Origin: a virus
Reading direction: 5' to 3' (one strand)
DNA length: 26,990 nt
IMG/VR virus record: IMGVR_UViG_3300031705_000038
Coordinates: 1 to 26,990 of that record
This document shows, in pieces, positions 1 through 9,033 of the stretch. Numbering within the stretch: the stretch's first letter is position 1; every line of letters begins with the position of its first letter. Below the pieces are notes generated by a model. That model saw only the letters and a list, made by a program, of their open reading frames with translations, ran no database searches and was not told where the DNA came from. The position numbers were made by a program, and so were the translations under genes.

Positions 1-318
1 GCTAAGGCAGCTAAAGCTAGAGCCAAAAAGATGGCAGACGACAAAGCAGCTAAGGCAGCTCAAGCAGCCAAGATTGAAGCCGCTACTAAAGCTAGAGAAG
101 AGCAGAAGCGTAAAGCAGCAGCAGCAGCTAAAGCTAAGGCTAAGAAGATAGCAGCAGATAAGGCAGCTTATCAGGCTAAGGTAGCAGCAGACGCATTAGC
201 AGCTAAGAAAGCAGCAGCCAAGAAGAAAGCGGATAATAGGGGGCCAGATACATGGTCGCCACCAAAGAATAATGGTTACAACAGCAAGGGCCGTAAAGGT
301 TACAGATTCGGGTTATAA
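1..318 (+). CDS. Lys/Ala-rich protein, 5' end missing
   Basis: The reading frame is open from base 1, so the ATG at 31 is probably internal and the gene is cut by the window edge; 105 residues are visible. Residues 1 to about 75 are almost entirely Ala, Lys, Arg, Gln and Glu in short AAK/KAAA-type units, which predicts a long, strongly positive helix or coiled coil. The C-terminus changes to a Gly/Asn/Tyr/Arg-rich tail ending KGYRFGL. It lies 11 bases upstream of the ejection-protein genes in the same direction, so a virion or DNA-associated role is possible, but this is inference from position. TolA-like low-complexity similarity would be uninformative. Confidence 0.7.
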   Translation, partial: AKAAKARAKKMADDKAAKAAQAAKIEAATKAREEQKRKAAAAAKAKAKKIAADKAAYQAKVAADALAAKKAAAKKKADNRGPDTWSPPKNNGYNSKGRKGYRFGL

Positions 319-329
319 GGAATAAGATT

Positions 330-1658
330 ATGGCAGCACCAGCAGGCGGTAACGGTCAAGTACCTAGCAATTTCACAGATCGAATGTATCGGGGTGGCCC
401 ACCAAAGGCAAAGGCAATGGCAGGGTATATGCGAAATCCTGATGGATCAGCTACGGGTGGAGGTATGGAGAGAATGCCAACAGCTAACCCTACGCAGCCT
501 ACTCAAGGTTTCGATATCAACCAAGCAGCAGCACAAGGCATTCAAGGTGCTTTAGGCGCTACAGCAGCAGAGACAGGTTATCGGCCTATGCAGGTAGATC
601 CAGCAATGGTTCGTCAGCGTGGGTATAACCCATCTACTATGGCTGGTGTTAATCCCATCACTGCTGGTAATGTTGCAGGTCAAGGCTTTGCAGCTACCAC
701 CATTGGTGATGTAGGGACTGTAGATGCTACTGACGTAACTGCTGGCCAATTATCTGGTACTGGGTTGTTTAAATACACTAACCCATACGAAGATCAGGTA
801 GTACAGCAGTCTCTTGGTGATATAGAGCGTCAGCGCTTAATGGCCCAGAATGTTGGTGGCGCACAAGCAGGTGCAGCTAATGCGTTTGGTGGTTCACGCC
901 AAGGTGTTGCTGAGTCAGAAACCAACCGAGCTTTTGCGGATCAAGCAGCACGTACAGCTTCAGGCTTACGTCAAGCTGGCTATATGAACGCACAAGAGCA
1001 GGCGGGTCAAGATATTGGTCGTAGGATGCAGGCAGATTTAGCTAACCAGCAGGCAAATATGCAAGCAGGTCAGTTTAACGTAGGTACTGATCTACAGACA
1101 CAGCAAGCTAATCAGAACGCATTTATGCAGTCTGGTCAGTTCGGTGCAGCAGCTCGTAATCAAGCAGGACTAGCTAATCAGTCAGCAGGGCTACAGGCAC
1201 AACAAGCTACAGCAGCTAATGCTTTGGCGGCACAACAGGCTAACCAATCAGCTCGTAATCAAGCAGGTCAGTTTGGTGCTAACGCATTCAATCAGGCAGG
1301 CCAGTTAAACCAATCTGCAATGATGCAAGCACAGCTAGCTAACCAACAGGCAGGGTTGTCAGGATCACAGCAGCGTCTAGGAGCAGCAGGCCAATTAGGG
1401 TCTATGGCTAACTTAGGCTTTGGTATGGGCCAAGATATTCAGAACCGTATGGATTCACAAGGTGCTATGCAACAGGCTCTACAGCAGCAGCTTATTAATG
1501 CTGGCAAAGGTCAGTACCAAGGATTTACAGGCGCACCAGCCCAGAGCTTGCAGTATTTACTACAAGCAATGGGCCAAGCCCCTAATGTCGGATCTACTAC
1601 GCAGTCTAAGAATCCCGGATTATTTGATTACTTGTCGCTTGGTATGGGCGCTCTTTAA
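330..1658 (+). CDS. Gln/Asn/Ala-rich virion protein, probable ejection protein
   Basis: 442 residues. The N-terminal ~140 residues are Gly/Pro-rich. From about base 1040 to 1370 the protein consists of degenerate repeats built on QAGQF, ANQQA and NQSA units, predicting long helices with very few charges. The C-terminus is Gly-rich. There is a good ribosome site (AAGGAAT) before the ATG. It is followed 9 bases later by the next gene and lies three genes upstream of the portal gene, a position that in podoviruses commonly holds internal virion or DNA-ejection proteins. The function is inferred from composition and context; a tail or fibre component is the alternative. No enzymatic motif was seen. 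Confidence 0.75.
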   Translation: MAAPAGGNGQVPSNFTDRMYRGGPPKAKAMAGYMRNPDGSATGGGMERMPTANPTQPTQGFDINQAAAQGIQGALGATAAETGYRPMQVDPAMVRQRGYNPSTMAGVNPITAGNVAGQGFAATTIGDVGTVDATDVTAGQLSGTGLFKYTNPYEDQVVQQSLGDIERQRLMAQNVGGAQAGAANAFGGSRQGVAESETNRAFADQAARTASGLRQAGYMNAQEQAGQDIGRRMQADLANQQANMQAGQFNVGTDLQTQQANQNAFMQSGQFGAAARNQAGLANQSAGLQAQQATAANALAAQQANQSARNQAGQFGANAFNQAGQLNQSAMMQAQLANQQAGLSGSQQRLGAAGQLGSMANLGFGMGQDIQNRMDSQGAMQQALQQQLINAGKGQYQGFTGAPAQSLQYLLQAMGQAPNVGSTTQSKNPGLFDYLSLGMGAL

Positions 1659-1667
1659 GAGGTTATT

Positions 1668-2717
1668 ATGGCAGGATTGTTAGATTTTTTCACAAGTAAA
1701 GATCCAGATGATGTAGAGCGCAGGCTTCGGTTTGCACAGGGTTTAGGGGGTATGACAACTAACCCTAACCAAGCGCTACAAGCGGGCTTACAGTCTCGAA
1801 TAGAAGGTATTCAGGCAAATAGAGCGGCTACAAGTAAGGCTGATTTAGTTAAGGCTCAATCTAACGCTACGTTCGAGGCTTTAAGGGCGGCAGGCGTACC
1901 AGATGAAGTTCTAGCGATAGCTAAAAATAGCCCAGAGTTGGCTAAAACTATTACTGGAAGCTTCATTAAAGCTAAGATGGGTACGGGGCACATGCTGAAA
2001 TTCAGCGGTATCCAAACAGACCCTATAACAGGGCAGCAGTATAATGTTATGTCTAACCCTAATACAGGAACTAATGAGCGAGTTGATGTAACTGGCGCAA
2101 TAGCTCAAACTCCACAAGGTAAGATAACTATGGAGTCAGGAGCTAGACTAAACGAGGCAGATATTGCCAAGGCTACCGATGTAGGGCAGCAAGCGTTTGG
2201 TCGTGCAGGCGTTATTGATGAAATGCTAACTAAGCTTCAGACAGCTAAAAGAGCGGTTAAAGATGGCGCATCTAGTGGTATTATTGCTAGGTACGTACCA
2301 TCGTTTAATGCAGCCACTTCAGAGCTTCGTTCGATGGCTAACATGCTTGGTATTGATATCATTAATAGTGCTACCTTTGGCGCTTTAAGTGAGAAGGAAT
2401 TACAGTTAGCTTTAAGCACTGGCTTGGATTTATCGCTTCAGGGTGAAGAATTACGACAGCATATTGATGATAAGATAAACGCCCAGACTAAAATGCGTGA
2501 TGCTTTATTGAGTAAGGCTCGCGTGTTAACTGGTGGAAATAAAACCTATTCTAGCTACATACAAGAAATGAGCGATGTTGGAAAAAGGGAATCACCTATA
2601 GTTAACTTCCAGACTCCAGATGCACAGCCGAAAGGTGGGGTTACATTCTCTCAGTCTCAGATTGACCGAATGAATCCAGCACAGAAGAAACTATTTGAAT
2701 CTTTAATGGGTGGGTAA
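1668..2717 (+). CDS. Putative internal virion/ejection protein
   Basis: 349 residues, start ATG preceded by GAGG. It opens with MAGLLDFF and a short segment rich in Arg/Asp, then predicted helical stretches rich in Ala, Lys and Gln (residues about 45-110 and 190-290), and ends in a Gln/Pro-containing tail (MNPAQKKLFESLMGG). No known catalytic motif is visible. It is sandwiched between two other probable ejection proteins with gaps of only 9 bases, so all three are likely co-translated and may form the ejected complex. I do not recognise the family with certainty; the role is by context. Confidence 0.7.
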   Translation: MAGLLDFFTSKDPDDVERRLRFAQGLGGMTTNPNQALQAGLQSRIEGIQANRAATSKADLVKAQSNATFEALRAAGVPDEVLAIAKNSPELAKTITGSFIKAKMGTGHMLKFSGIQTDPITGQQYNVMSNPNTGTNERVDVTGAIAQTPQGKITMESGARLNEADIAKATDVGQQAFGRAGVIDEMLTKLQTAKRAVKDGASSGIIARYVPSFNAATSELRSMANMLGIDIINSATFGALSEKELQLALSTGLDLSLQGEELRQHIDDKINAQTKMRDALLSKARVLTGGNKTYSSYIQEMSDVGKRESPIVNFQTPDAQPKGGVTFSQSQIDRMNPAQKKLFESLMGG

Positions 2718-2726
2718 GGGTATCAC

Positions 2727-4613
2727 ATGGCACAATTAACAGATGATCAGTTTGACTTACTCATGGAAGCGTTGGAGACAATGCAGCCTGATTCTCAAGA
2801 GTTGCGACTAGTTGCACAAGGAATAACACTAGGATTTGGTGATGAGGCAGAGGCGTTAGTACGAGCACCATTTCAAAGTGAAGGTTACTCCGAGATCCGT
2901 GATGACTTACGGGCAAAGCTAAATGCACATAGGAAGCGAGCACCTTTAGAGGCTGCTGGCTATGAAATGCTTGGTGCTGCACTGCCCGCTATTGCAACTC
3001 TTGGTAGTTCTAGCCCGTTATCTATTGCTAGTGCCGCTAGGCCATTACTGCGAGCTGCACAGATTGGTGCTGTAGAGGGTGGCATTGCTGCTGTAGGCAC
3101 AAGTGAGGCTGAAGGAGTTAAGAGCTTATTAGATGCTCCGCTGGGTGCTGGTTTAGGCGCAGTTGCAGGCCCAATGGGATACCTTGGTGGAAAGTATGCT
3201 GGTGTAGCTGCTGATAAGGTTCTAGAGTTCTTGCGCCAACGTGGTAGCAATAAGATGGGAACTGTTGTTGAAAACGAACTAAAGCGACTAGCTGACCAAA
3301 CAGGGTTAAGTCAGGATGAGCTTGTTGGTCGCATTGCGGGTGGTGAGACTATGTCTGATGATCCTAACCTACATATGGCTGTAAGGTCTTATATGTCACA
3401 GGGTGGCGGTGCAGAGACAGCAATCAGGGCAACTACTCCAGCTAGAGCTACAGCAGCAAGAGACTCAGCCAAAGAAGCGGTGCAAACTGGTTTAACAGGT
3501 CGTACAGATAAGAACGTATTAAAAGCCGCTCGTATGCAGCAGGATGAGTGGAAGGCAGCAGAAGGTGGAGCATATAAGGATATATTCGCTAATGCTGGTG
3601 AAGTCACTCCAGAGTTATCACGGTCTGCGCTAGAGGCGGTAAAGCGCATCCCTAACGCTATGGACGAGATGAAAGAGCTTTATAGTGTGCGAAATTTAGT
3701 ACCTTTATTTAAGACCGCCGATAACGGATCTATTGATCTAGCCAGAGTGCCAACCCTAGAAGATGTTGAAATGATTAGGCGGGTAGCTGCTGAATCTGCT
3801 GGCAATGCGTATAAAGCAGGTCGCGGAACAATGGGTAGTGAGCTTAAAACTCTTGAAATGAACCTTAAAGGCGAGATTGACAACTTTAGTCCTGAGCTTG
3901 GTGAAACACGAGCTGGATGGGCTAGAATGTCTCAAGCTAGAGATGCGTTTGACGATGGTAAGAAAGCCTTTACTGGTGACGTTGAAGCATTTGAGGTTCT
4001 TGCAGAAGGTATAATGGGATCAGGAGACGCAGCCAAGATAAGCGCTTTCCGTGAAGGTATTATGTCTAGCATCAATAATAAGATGGCTATCGGTGGATCA
4101 AAGCGATTCCTTGGTAAGATGGCTAACCCAGAGACAAGAGAAGGTCGAGTATTTGCTAACGTATTCCCGCAAGATCAGCAGAAGAAGGCTCTAGCTAAAT
4201 TAGCGCTATCTGGTAAGGCGCAGTTATCATATGAAAAGATAGTTGAAGGATCTACAACCCAGTTAGCTAAAGACGCAGGAAAGCAGCAAGGCTTATCAAT
4301 AGGTATGGATGAGATACTAAGCGCAAGTGCTGGAAATCTATCATCTGGCATAGGTATTGGAATGAAGGCTATAAAAAGCCTTGCTCCAAGCCTTAGTGAT
4401 AGTCAGCGCAGGCAAATAACTGAAGTTCTTTTGAGTGATGATCCAGACTTTGTTAGGGCTGCGCTTAAAGATAGTGGTAAAATGGCTGTACTACAGCAGA
4501 AAGTGCAAGACTTATCACGCATGATTACTACTGGGGCTACAGGTGCGGCTGCATATGAAGGTGGCGTAACTGGACAGCAACAGACTAAAGGATTACTAGG
4601 AGCAGTTGAATAA
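2727..4613 (+). CDS. Large internal virion protein, probable membrane-active ejection protein
   Basis: 628 residues. Residues about 30-75 (QGITLGFGDEAEALVRAP, then RAKLNAHRKRAPLEAAGYE) resemble an N-terminal motif I recall from many large phage virion and polyvalent-type proteins. It is followed by an Ala/Gly/Leu-rich, weakly hydrophobic stretch (about 78-160) that could insert in a membrane. The rest is helical and charged, ending in an Ala/Gly segment with QQQTKG near the C-terminus. The stop codon overlaps the portal start by one base (TAATG), so translation is coupled to the portal gene. Size, position and composition fit an ejection protein; this is inference, not a motif-proven function. 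Confidence 0.75.
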   Translation: MAQLTDDQFDLLMEALETMQPDSQELRLVAQGITLGFGDEAEALVRAPFQSEGYSEIRDDLRAKLNAHRKRAPLEAAGYEMLGAALPAIATLGSSSPLSIASAARPLLRAAQIGAVEGGIAAVGTSEAEGVKSLLDAPLGAGLGAVAGPMGYLGGKYAGVAADKVLEFLRQRGSNKMGTVVENELKRLADQTGLSQDELVGRIAGGETMSDDPNLHMAVRSYMSQGGGAETAIRATTPARATAARDSAKEAVQTGLTGRTDKNVLKAARMQQDEWKAAEGGAYKDIFANAGEVTPELSRSALEAVKRIPNAMDEMKELYSVRNLVPLFKTADNGSIDLARVPTLEDVEMIRRVAAESAGNAYKAGRGTMGSELKTLEMNLKGEIDNFSPELGETRAGWARMSQARDAFDDGKKAFTGDVEAFEVLAEGIMGSGDAAKISAFREGIMSSINNKMAIGGSKRFLGKMANPETREGRVFANVFPQDQQKKALAKLALSGKAQLSYEKIVEGSTTQLAKDAGKQQGLSIGMDEILSASAGNLSSGIGIGMKAIKSLAPSLSDSQRRQITEVLLSDDPDFVRAALKDSGKMAVLQQKVQDLSRMITTGATGAAAYEGGVTGQQQTKGLLGAVE

Positions 4614-6781
4614 TGTCAAAGATGTCAGAGCAGGATATTCAGGGCGCAATCAAACAGGCTATACAGTCTGCCATTGATTACGTTGATAGTGATATTAGTC
4701 GCCAGCGTGAACGCGCACAGCGGTACTTTGATGGGCAAGTAGACCTAGAGCATGAAGATGGACGCTCTAAGGTCGTATCTACAAAGGTTCGTGACGTAGT
4801 GCGTGGAGCTAAACCTAGCTTAATGCGTGTGTTTATGTCGAATGATAAGTTTGTAGAGTTCACACCTAAAGGCCCAGAAGATGTAGCTAACGCAGAACAA
4901 GCGACAGCATACACTCATTGGGTATTTAATAAGTGTAATGGCTACAACGTACTTAGTAACGCCATACATGACGCTCTAGTTAAGAAGGTTGGTCTGGCTA
5001 AGGTTTGGTGGAATACTGAAACCATCGCTAAGACCTACACCTACGAGAACCTATCAGACGAAGAAGTACAGATCCTAGTCAGTAAGGACGGTGTTGAGGT
5101 TGTAGAGCATAGCCAAGAAGTAGAGATTGAAGTTGATGAGAATGGTATGCAGGTTGAGCGTAACACGCACAGCATGGTTATTTCTCATAAGTTTGAAGAA
5201 GGTGAGATGGTCATTGAGGGCATCCCACCAGAAGAGTTCTTTATTGATGGTTCAGCTAAATCTATTGATGACGCTTACATTGTATGTCATCGCACAGAAA
5301 AACGTGCAGGCGATCTAGTCGCTATGGGATACGATCAAGACGTTGTTGATAACCTATCAGGTCAGGACGATGACACGTTAAGCGGTGAAGAAGAGAAAAT
5401 CTTACGCTTTGGTGAATCAATCGACACTACTGAAGGTCTAGCTAACGACCCATCTATGCGTGTTATTATCGTTACAGAAGCCTATATGCGTATTGATATA
5501 GAGGGTGATGGCGTACCTACACTGCACAAGTTCTTATGTGGTGGTACTGGTTACGAGATACTTGATTATGAAGCATGGGACAAAGTACCCTTTGCTGATT
5601 TCCACGTAGATCCAGAGCCACACGCATTCTATGGTCGCTCTTTGGCTGAATTGGTGATGAATGACCAAGACACTACCACTAGCGTACTACGCGGTATACT
5701 AGACAACGTAGCCCTTGTTAACACGCCTCGGCTTGAAGTTAACGAAGATATGGTTGAGATGGACGATGTGCTTAATAACGAGATTGGCGCTATCATCCGA
5801 TCAGAGCAGATTGGCTCAGTAAACCCATTAACAGTACCTTTTGTAGCTGGATCAACTTTACCTGCGCTACAGTATCTAGACATGCTTGTTGAAGAGAAAA
5901 CAGGTATTAGTAAAATGTCTATGGGCCTTAACGCTGATATGCTTCAAAACACTTCAGCCACAGCAGCAGCACTAACTGCACAAGCTGGAGCAGGTCAGGT
6001 TGAAGTGATGGCGAGAAACCTCGCTGAAGGCACTAAGCGCTTATTCCAACTAATGCTACATGTAGCTGTTAAAAACTCTCCTGACGAGCAGATGATGCGT
6101 CTGAATGGGCAATTCGTGCCAGTAGACCCAAGTGTTTGGGATATTGAGATGGATATGGAGATTAATGTTGGCTTAGGAACAGGTCAGGAAGACGTTAAAG
6201 CAGCAGCACTTATGCAAACATTTGCCACACAGCAGCAGATTTGGCAGACTTATGGCCCTACTAATGGCCTAGTAAGCATGACACAAATGCGTAATACCTT
6301 AGCAGATACTTTGGCTTTATCTGGGTTCAAGAATGCAGATCGATATTATGCACCCATGAATCCAGAGACTGAGCAGCAGCTTATGGCTCAGATAGCAGAA
6401 GCAGAAGCACAGGCAGCAGCACAGCAAGGTCAGCAAGGCGACCCAATGGCACAAGCTCTAATCGAGGCAGAGCAGATTAAAGCTCAAGCTAAGTTGCAAG
6501 GTGATCAGATGCGTATGCAGGGTAAGATGCAAGCTGACCAGATTAAGGCTCAAGCCACTATGCAGGTTAAGGGTGCAGAGATGCAATCCGCACAAGGCAA
6601 AGAATTAGCTGAACTACAACTAAAGTATCGTGAACTACAAGCTGGTGATGACCTAAGTCGTGACAAGATGAACCAAGATCTTCTAATTGAAGCAGCAAAG
6701 ATTCTGGGTCAGTACGGTAGTGCCGTTGATGTTGAGCGAGTACGGGCCATGCAAGCAGCTCCAAGAATGGGTAATTTGTAA
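4613..6781 (+). CDS. Portal (head-tail connector) protein, podovirus type
   Basis: 722 residues, the size of the larger podovirus portals (P22 and SU10 type). Typical portal features are an N-terminal helical region with RQRERAQRYFDGQ, a segment reading LVKKVGLAKVWWN near residues 122-136, a long acidic insert, then the FYGRSLAELVMNDQD region and a helical domain with ISKMSMGLNADML. From about residue 580 to 690 it is Gln/Ala/Lys-rich coiled coil (QIKAQAKLQGDQMRMQGK and similar), which fits a barrel or a tail extending into the capsid. It would form the dodecameric DNA channel and dock the terminase. It follows the ejection genes and precedes the scaffold and capsid genes. Confident by composition and order. 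Confidence 0.88.
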   Translation: MSKMSEQDIQGAIKQAIQSAIDYVDSDISRQRERAQRYFDGQVDLEHEDGRSKVVSTKVRDVVRGAKPSLMRVFMSNDKFVEFTPKGPEDVANAEQATAYTHWVFNKCNGYNVLSNAIHDALVKKVGLAKVWWNTETIAKTYTYENLSDEEVQILVSKDGVEVVEHSQEVEIEVDENGMQVERNTHSMVISHKFEEGEMVIEGIPPEEFFIDGSAKSIDDAYIVCHRTEKRAGDLVAMGYDQDVVDNLSGQDDDTLSGEEEKILRFGESIDTTEGLANDPSMRVIIVTEAYMRIDIEGDGVPTLHKFLCGGTGYEILDYEAWDKVPFADFHVDPEPHAFYGRSLAELVMNDQDTTTSVLRGILDNVALVNTPRLEVNEDMVEMDDVLNNEIGAIIRSEQIGSVNPLTVPFVAGSTLPALQYLDMLVEEKTGISKMSMGLNADMLQNTSATAAALTAQAGAGQVEVMARNLAEGTKRLFQLMLHVAVKNSPDEQMMRLNGQFVPVDPSVWDIEMDMEINVGLGTGQEDVKAAALMQTFATQQQIWQTYGPTNGLVSMTQMRNTLADTLALSGFKNADRYYAPMNPETEQQLMAQIAEAEAQAAAQQGQQGDPMAQALIEAEQIKAQAKLQGDQMRMQGKMQADQIKAQATMQVKGAEMQSAQGKELAELQLKYRELQAGDDLSRDKMNQDLLIEAAKILGQYGSAVDVERVRAMQAAPRMGNL

Positions 6782-7005
6782 TGATTAGTAAGTCTCAGGC
6801 TGAGTATTTGCTCAAAGATGATACTTTTACGACAGTATTTGATATAATCCGACAGGATCAGGTCAAAAAGTTCTTAGGATCTTCTAGGCTTGATACTGAG
6901 GTACGAGAAGAGGCCCACGCAATGACGAGGGCATTAAATGAGTTCGAGCATACTCTCAAACGTATTATTACCAATGAGGTTATGCAAGACAAACGCAGCA
7001 AATAA
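6781..7005 (+). CDS. Small hypothetical protein between portal and scaffold
   Basis: 74 residues. The start ATG overlaps the portal stop by one base (TAATG), so translation is coupled. The sequence is charged and predicted helical (LLKDDTFTTVFDIIRQDQVKKFLGS, then EAHAMTRALNEFEHTLKRI), with no cysteines or membrane segment. Small genes at this position occur in other podoviruses, but I do not recognise the family. It may be a minor morphogenesis factor; that is inference from position only. Confidence 0.75.
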   Translation: MISKSQAEYLLKDDTFTTVFDIIRQDQVKKFLGSSRLDTEVREEAHAMTRALNEFEHTLKRIITNEVMQDKRSK

Positions 7006-7016
7006 AGGATAGCACC

Positions 7017-8000
7017 GTGGAAACGACTAACCAAAGCGTTGAGAGCGCAGTTGAAGCGTTAATGGCTCCAGTGGAGTCAGAGACAGCGGAAGTAGAATCT
7101 ACCGAAACCGAAGGGTATGAAGTAGAAGAAACGGAGGCTGAAGATGAAGCCGAAGTTGAAGGATCTGATGATGACGATGTAGTCTACACAGATGACGAAG
7201 ATGAAGGCAAAGAAGAATATGAAGCATCGGATGAAGAAACCGCCGATCAAGTTGAGCCTAGTACATTCTCTATCAAAGTTGATGGTGAAGATGTATCAGT
7301 AACTCTAGATGATCTAAAGCGAGACTACTCAGGCCAGCAATATATTCAGAAGGGCATGAAGCAAGCAGCAGAGGCTCGAAAGCAAGCCGAGGTAGCCTAT
7401 AACGGGTTAAATCAGCAGCGCGAGCAGCTACAGCAACTTATGCAGCAGGTTCAGCAGCAAGGTGTAATGGTACAGCCTACTCCACCCACGAAGGAGCTAC
7501 TGGCAGATGACCCATTAGGGTACATTGAGGCAGACGCTAACTATCGTGAAGATATGGGCAGGTTCCAACACCAGCAACAGCAATTAGCACAGCAGCATCA
7601 AGCTATGCAGCAAGCGCAAGGACAGGCTAATAAAGCCCACTTGCAGGAGCAAATGAACGAATTGACTAGAGCTATTCCAGATTTTGGGGACGCTACTAAA
7701 GCTCCTAAAATGAAAGAACGCTTAGTTAAACAGGGGCTTAGTGAAGGCTATAGCACTGAAGAGATTGGCGGTATTGTCGACCATCGCGCCATGAAAGTTC
7801 TACATAAAGCTATGATGTACGATCAGATGATGGCAGGTACTTCTACAGTTGAAGCTAAACTAAAGAAGGCTAGACCATTAATGAAAGCTGGCGCTAAGAA
7901 GCAACCTGATTCTGATGCTAAGAAGCAGAGCAAGCAAATGTCAAGATTGAAGAAGTCGGGAAGCGTAGCAGACGCAGCCGCATTATTGTTTAGTAGTTAA
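7017..8000 (+). CDS. Capsid scaffolding protein (probable)
   Basis: 327 residues with a GTG start preceded by AAAGGATAG. Residues 1-85 are extremely acidic (runs of Glu, Asp and Thr, including DDDDVVYTDDEDEG). A Gln-rich coiled coil follows at about 120-215, and the C-terminus is basic (residues 275-318, many Lys). An acidic N-terminus, a central coiled coil and a basic capsid-binding C-terminus immediately upstream of the major capsid gene is the usual scaffold arrangement. There is no protease signature, so cleavage of the scaffold by a phage protease is not indicated here. The assignment is by architecture and position. Confidence 0.82.
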   Translation: METTNQSVESAVEALMAPVESETAEVESTETEGYEVEETEAEDEAEVEGSDDDDVVYTDDEDEGKEEYEASDEETADQVEPSTFSIKVDGEDVSVTLDDLKRDYSGQQYIQKGMKQAAEARKQAEVAYNGLNQQREQLQQLMQQVQQQGVMVQPTPPTKELLADDPLGYIEADANYREDMGRFQHQQQQLAQQHQAMQQAQGQANKAHLQEQMNELTRAIPDFGDATKAPKMKERLVKQGLSEGYSTEEIGGIVDHRAMKVLHKAMMYDQMMAGTSTVEAKLKKARPLMKAGAKKQPDSDAKKQSKQMSRLKKSGSVADAAALLFSS

Positions 8001-8028
8001 ATTTTAAATTATTTAGGAAGAAATTATC

Positions 8029-8973
8029 ATGGCACAACCAACTAATACTTTTGATACATACGATTCAGTAGGTATTCGTGAAGACTTATCTAACGTGATC
8101 TATAACGTATCACCTGAAGAAACCCCATTACTTAGCTCTATTGCTAAGGTTAAAGCATCAAGCACTTTGCATGAATGGATGACGGACTCACTTCGTGATT
8201 CAGCCGTTAACGCTCACATTGAAGGCGATGATACAGTTGCTGAAGCTCGCACTGCTACAACTCGTTTACAGAACTCTACACAGATCTTTAAGAATGCTGT
8301 TGTAACTTCTGGTACTGATGACGTTGTTGATAATGCAGGTCGTGGCAAAGAGATGTCTTACCAGATCGTTAAGGTCGGTCAAGAGCAGAAGCTAGACATG
8401 GAAGCCGCTTTGATGGCTAACCAAGCCCGCGTAGCTGGCAACTCTACCACAGCTCGTAAAATGGCTGGTCTTGGTGCTTTTGTTAAGACTAACGTGACCA
8501 ACGTAGGAACTGGCGGCGCTAACCCTGCTGGTGACGGCTCTAACGCTCGTACTGACGGTACTGCTACAGTATTTAGTCAAGCTGACTTTGACTCTGCCAT
8601 GCAGAGAATCTGGGCTGAGGGTGGTAAGCCTGATTGTGTTATCTTGTCTGCATTCCAGATGGATAAGGCTCTTGGCTTTGTTGGTAACAACAACCAGCGC
8701 TCTACAGGCGCATCTGGCAAGGTTGAAAACTTGTTGAATGTTTATGTAACTCCTTGGGGTTCTGTTGAGTTCATTCCTGCTCGTGAAAACCGTTCACGCG
8801 ATGTTTGGATTGTTGAGAAAGACAAGCTAGCATTGGCTCAGTTGCGTCCTATGAAGAGCCAAGCTCTTGCTAAGACTGGCGACAACGAGAAGCGTCAGGT
8901 TGTTGGCGAATGTACTCTTGTTGTTCGCAACGAAAAAGCTCTAGGCCTTGTAGCTGACTGTACTGTAAGCTAA
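8029..8973 (+). CDS. Major capsid protein, SU10-like (HK97 fold expected)
   Basis: 314 residues. The N-terminus (TNTFDTYDSVGIREDLSNVI, then SPEETPLLSSI) and the centre with QAGQ-like KVGQEQKLDMEAALMANQ resemble the SU10/DUF5309 capsid family as I recall it. The C-terminal part contains FIPARENRSRDVWIVEKDKL and a terminal VVRNEKALGLV typical of those proteins. A strong ribosome site (AGGAAGAAATT) precedes the ATG, and codon use looks more even and highly expressed than in its neighbours. A strong terminator with an embedded promoter sits directly downstream, as expected for a very abundant message. Family assignment is from memory of the sequences. Confidence 0.9.
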   Translation: MAQPTNTFDTYDSVGIREDLSNVIYNVSPEETPLLSSIAKVKASSTLHEWMTDSLRDSAVNAHIEGDDTVAEARTATTRLQNSTQIFKNAVVTSGTDDVVDNAGRGKEMSYQIVKVGQEQKLDMEAALMANQARVAGNSTTARKMAGLGAFVKTNVTNVGTGGANPAGDGSNARTDGTATVFSQADFDSAMQRIWAEGGKPDCVILSAFQMDKALGFVGNNNQRSTGASGKVENLLNVYVTPWGSVEFIPARENRSRDVWIVEKDKLALAQLRPMKSQALAKTGDNEKRQVVGECTLVVRNEKALGLVADCTVS

Positions 8974-8984
8974 ATAACACTTTT

Positions 8985-8994
8985 GTGTTACAAT
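8985..8994 (+). promoter_or_regulatory. Extended -10 promoter immediately before a terminator hairpin
   Basis: GTGTTACAAT: a TACAAT box at 8989-8994 preceded by TGT, an extended -10 arrangement. It overlaps the right arm of a perfect inverted repeat TAACAC-TTTT-GTGTTA (8975-8990). Predicted initiation near 9001 falls inside the left arm of the downstream terminator hairpin, so transcripts starting here would lack an intact hairpin and escape termination. No good -35 is visible. Confidence 0.4.
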
Positions 8995-8997
8995 AAG

Positions 8998-9022
8998 GGG
9001 GTGCTTCGGCATCCCTTTTTTT
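8998..9022 (+). terminator. Rho-independent terminator after the capsid gene
   Basis: Seven-base-pair GC-rich stem (GGGGTGC with GCATCCC, one G-U pair), a TTCG tetraloop and a run of seven T at 9016-9022. It lies 24 bases after the capsid stop codon and 12 bases before the next start codon, so it would cap the capsid message. Confidence 0.85.
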
Positions 9023-9033
9023 ATGGAGAAATT

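Noticed and set aside
1-240. Tandem DNA repeats of GCAGCTAAA type as a repeat array
   Set aside because: They follow from repeated Ala-Lys codons of one reading frame; there is no spacer structure, so neither CRISPR nor satellite.
2960-3250. Minus-strand open frame across the large ejection protein gene
   Set aside because: A shadow of the Ala/Gly-rich coding frame: no ribosome site and no neighbours on that strand.
8983-9033. Upstream extension of the 60-residue gene
   Set aside because: It would translate through the terminator hairpin and lacks a ribosome site; the ATG at 9034 has one.
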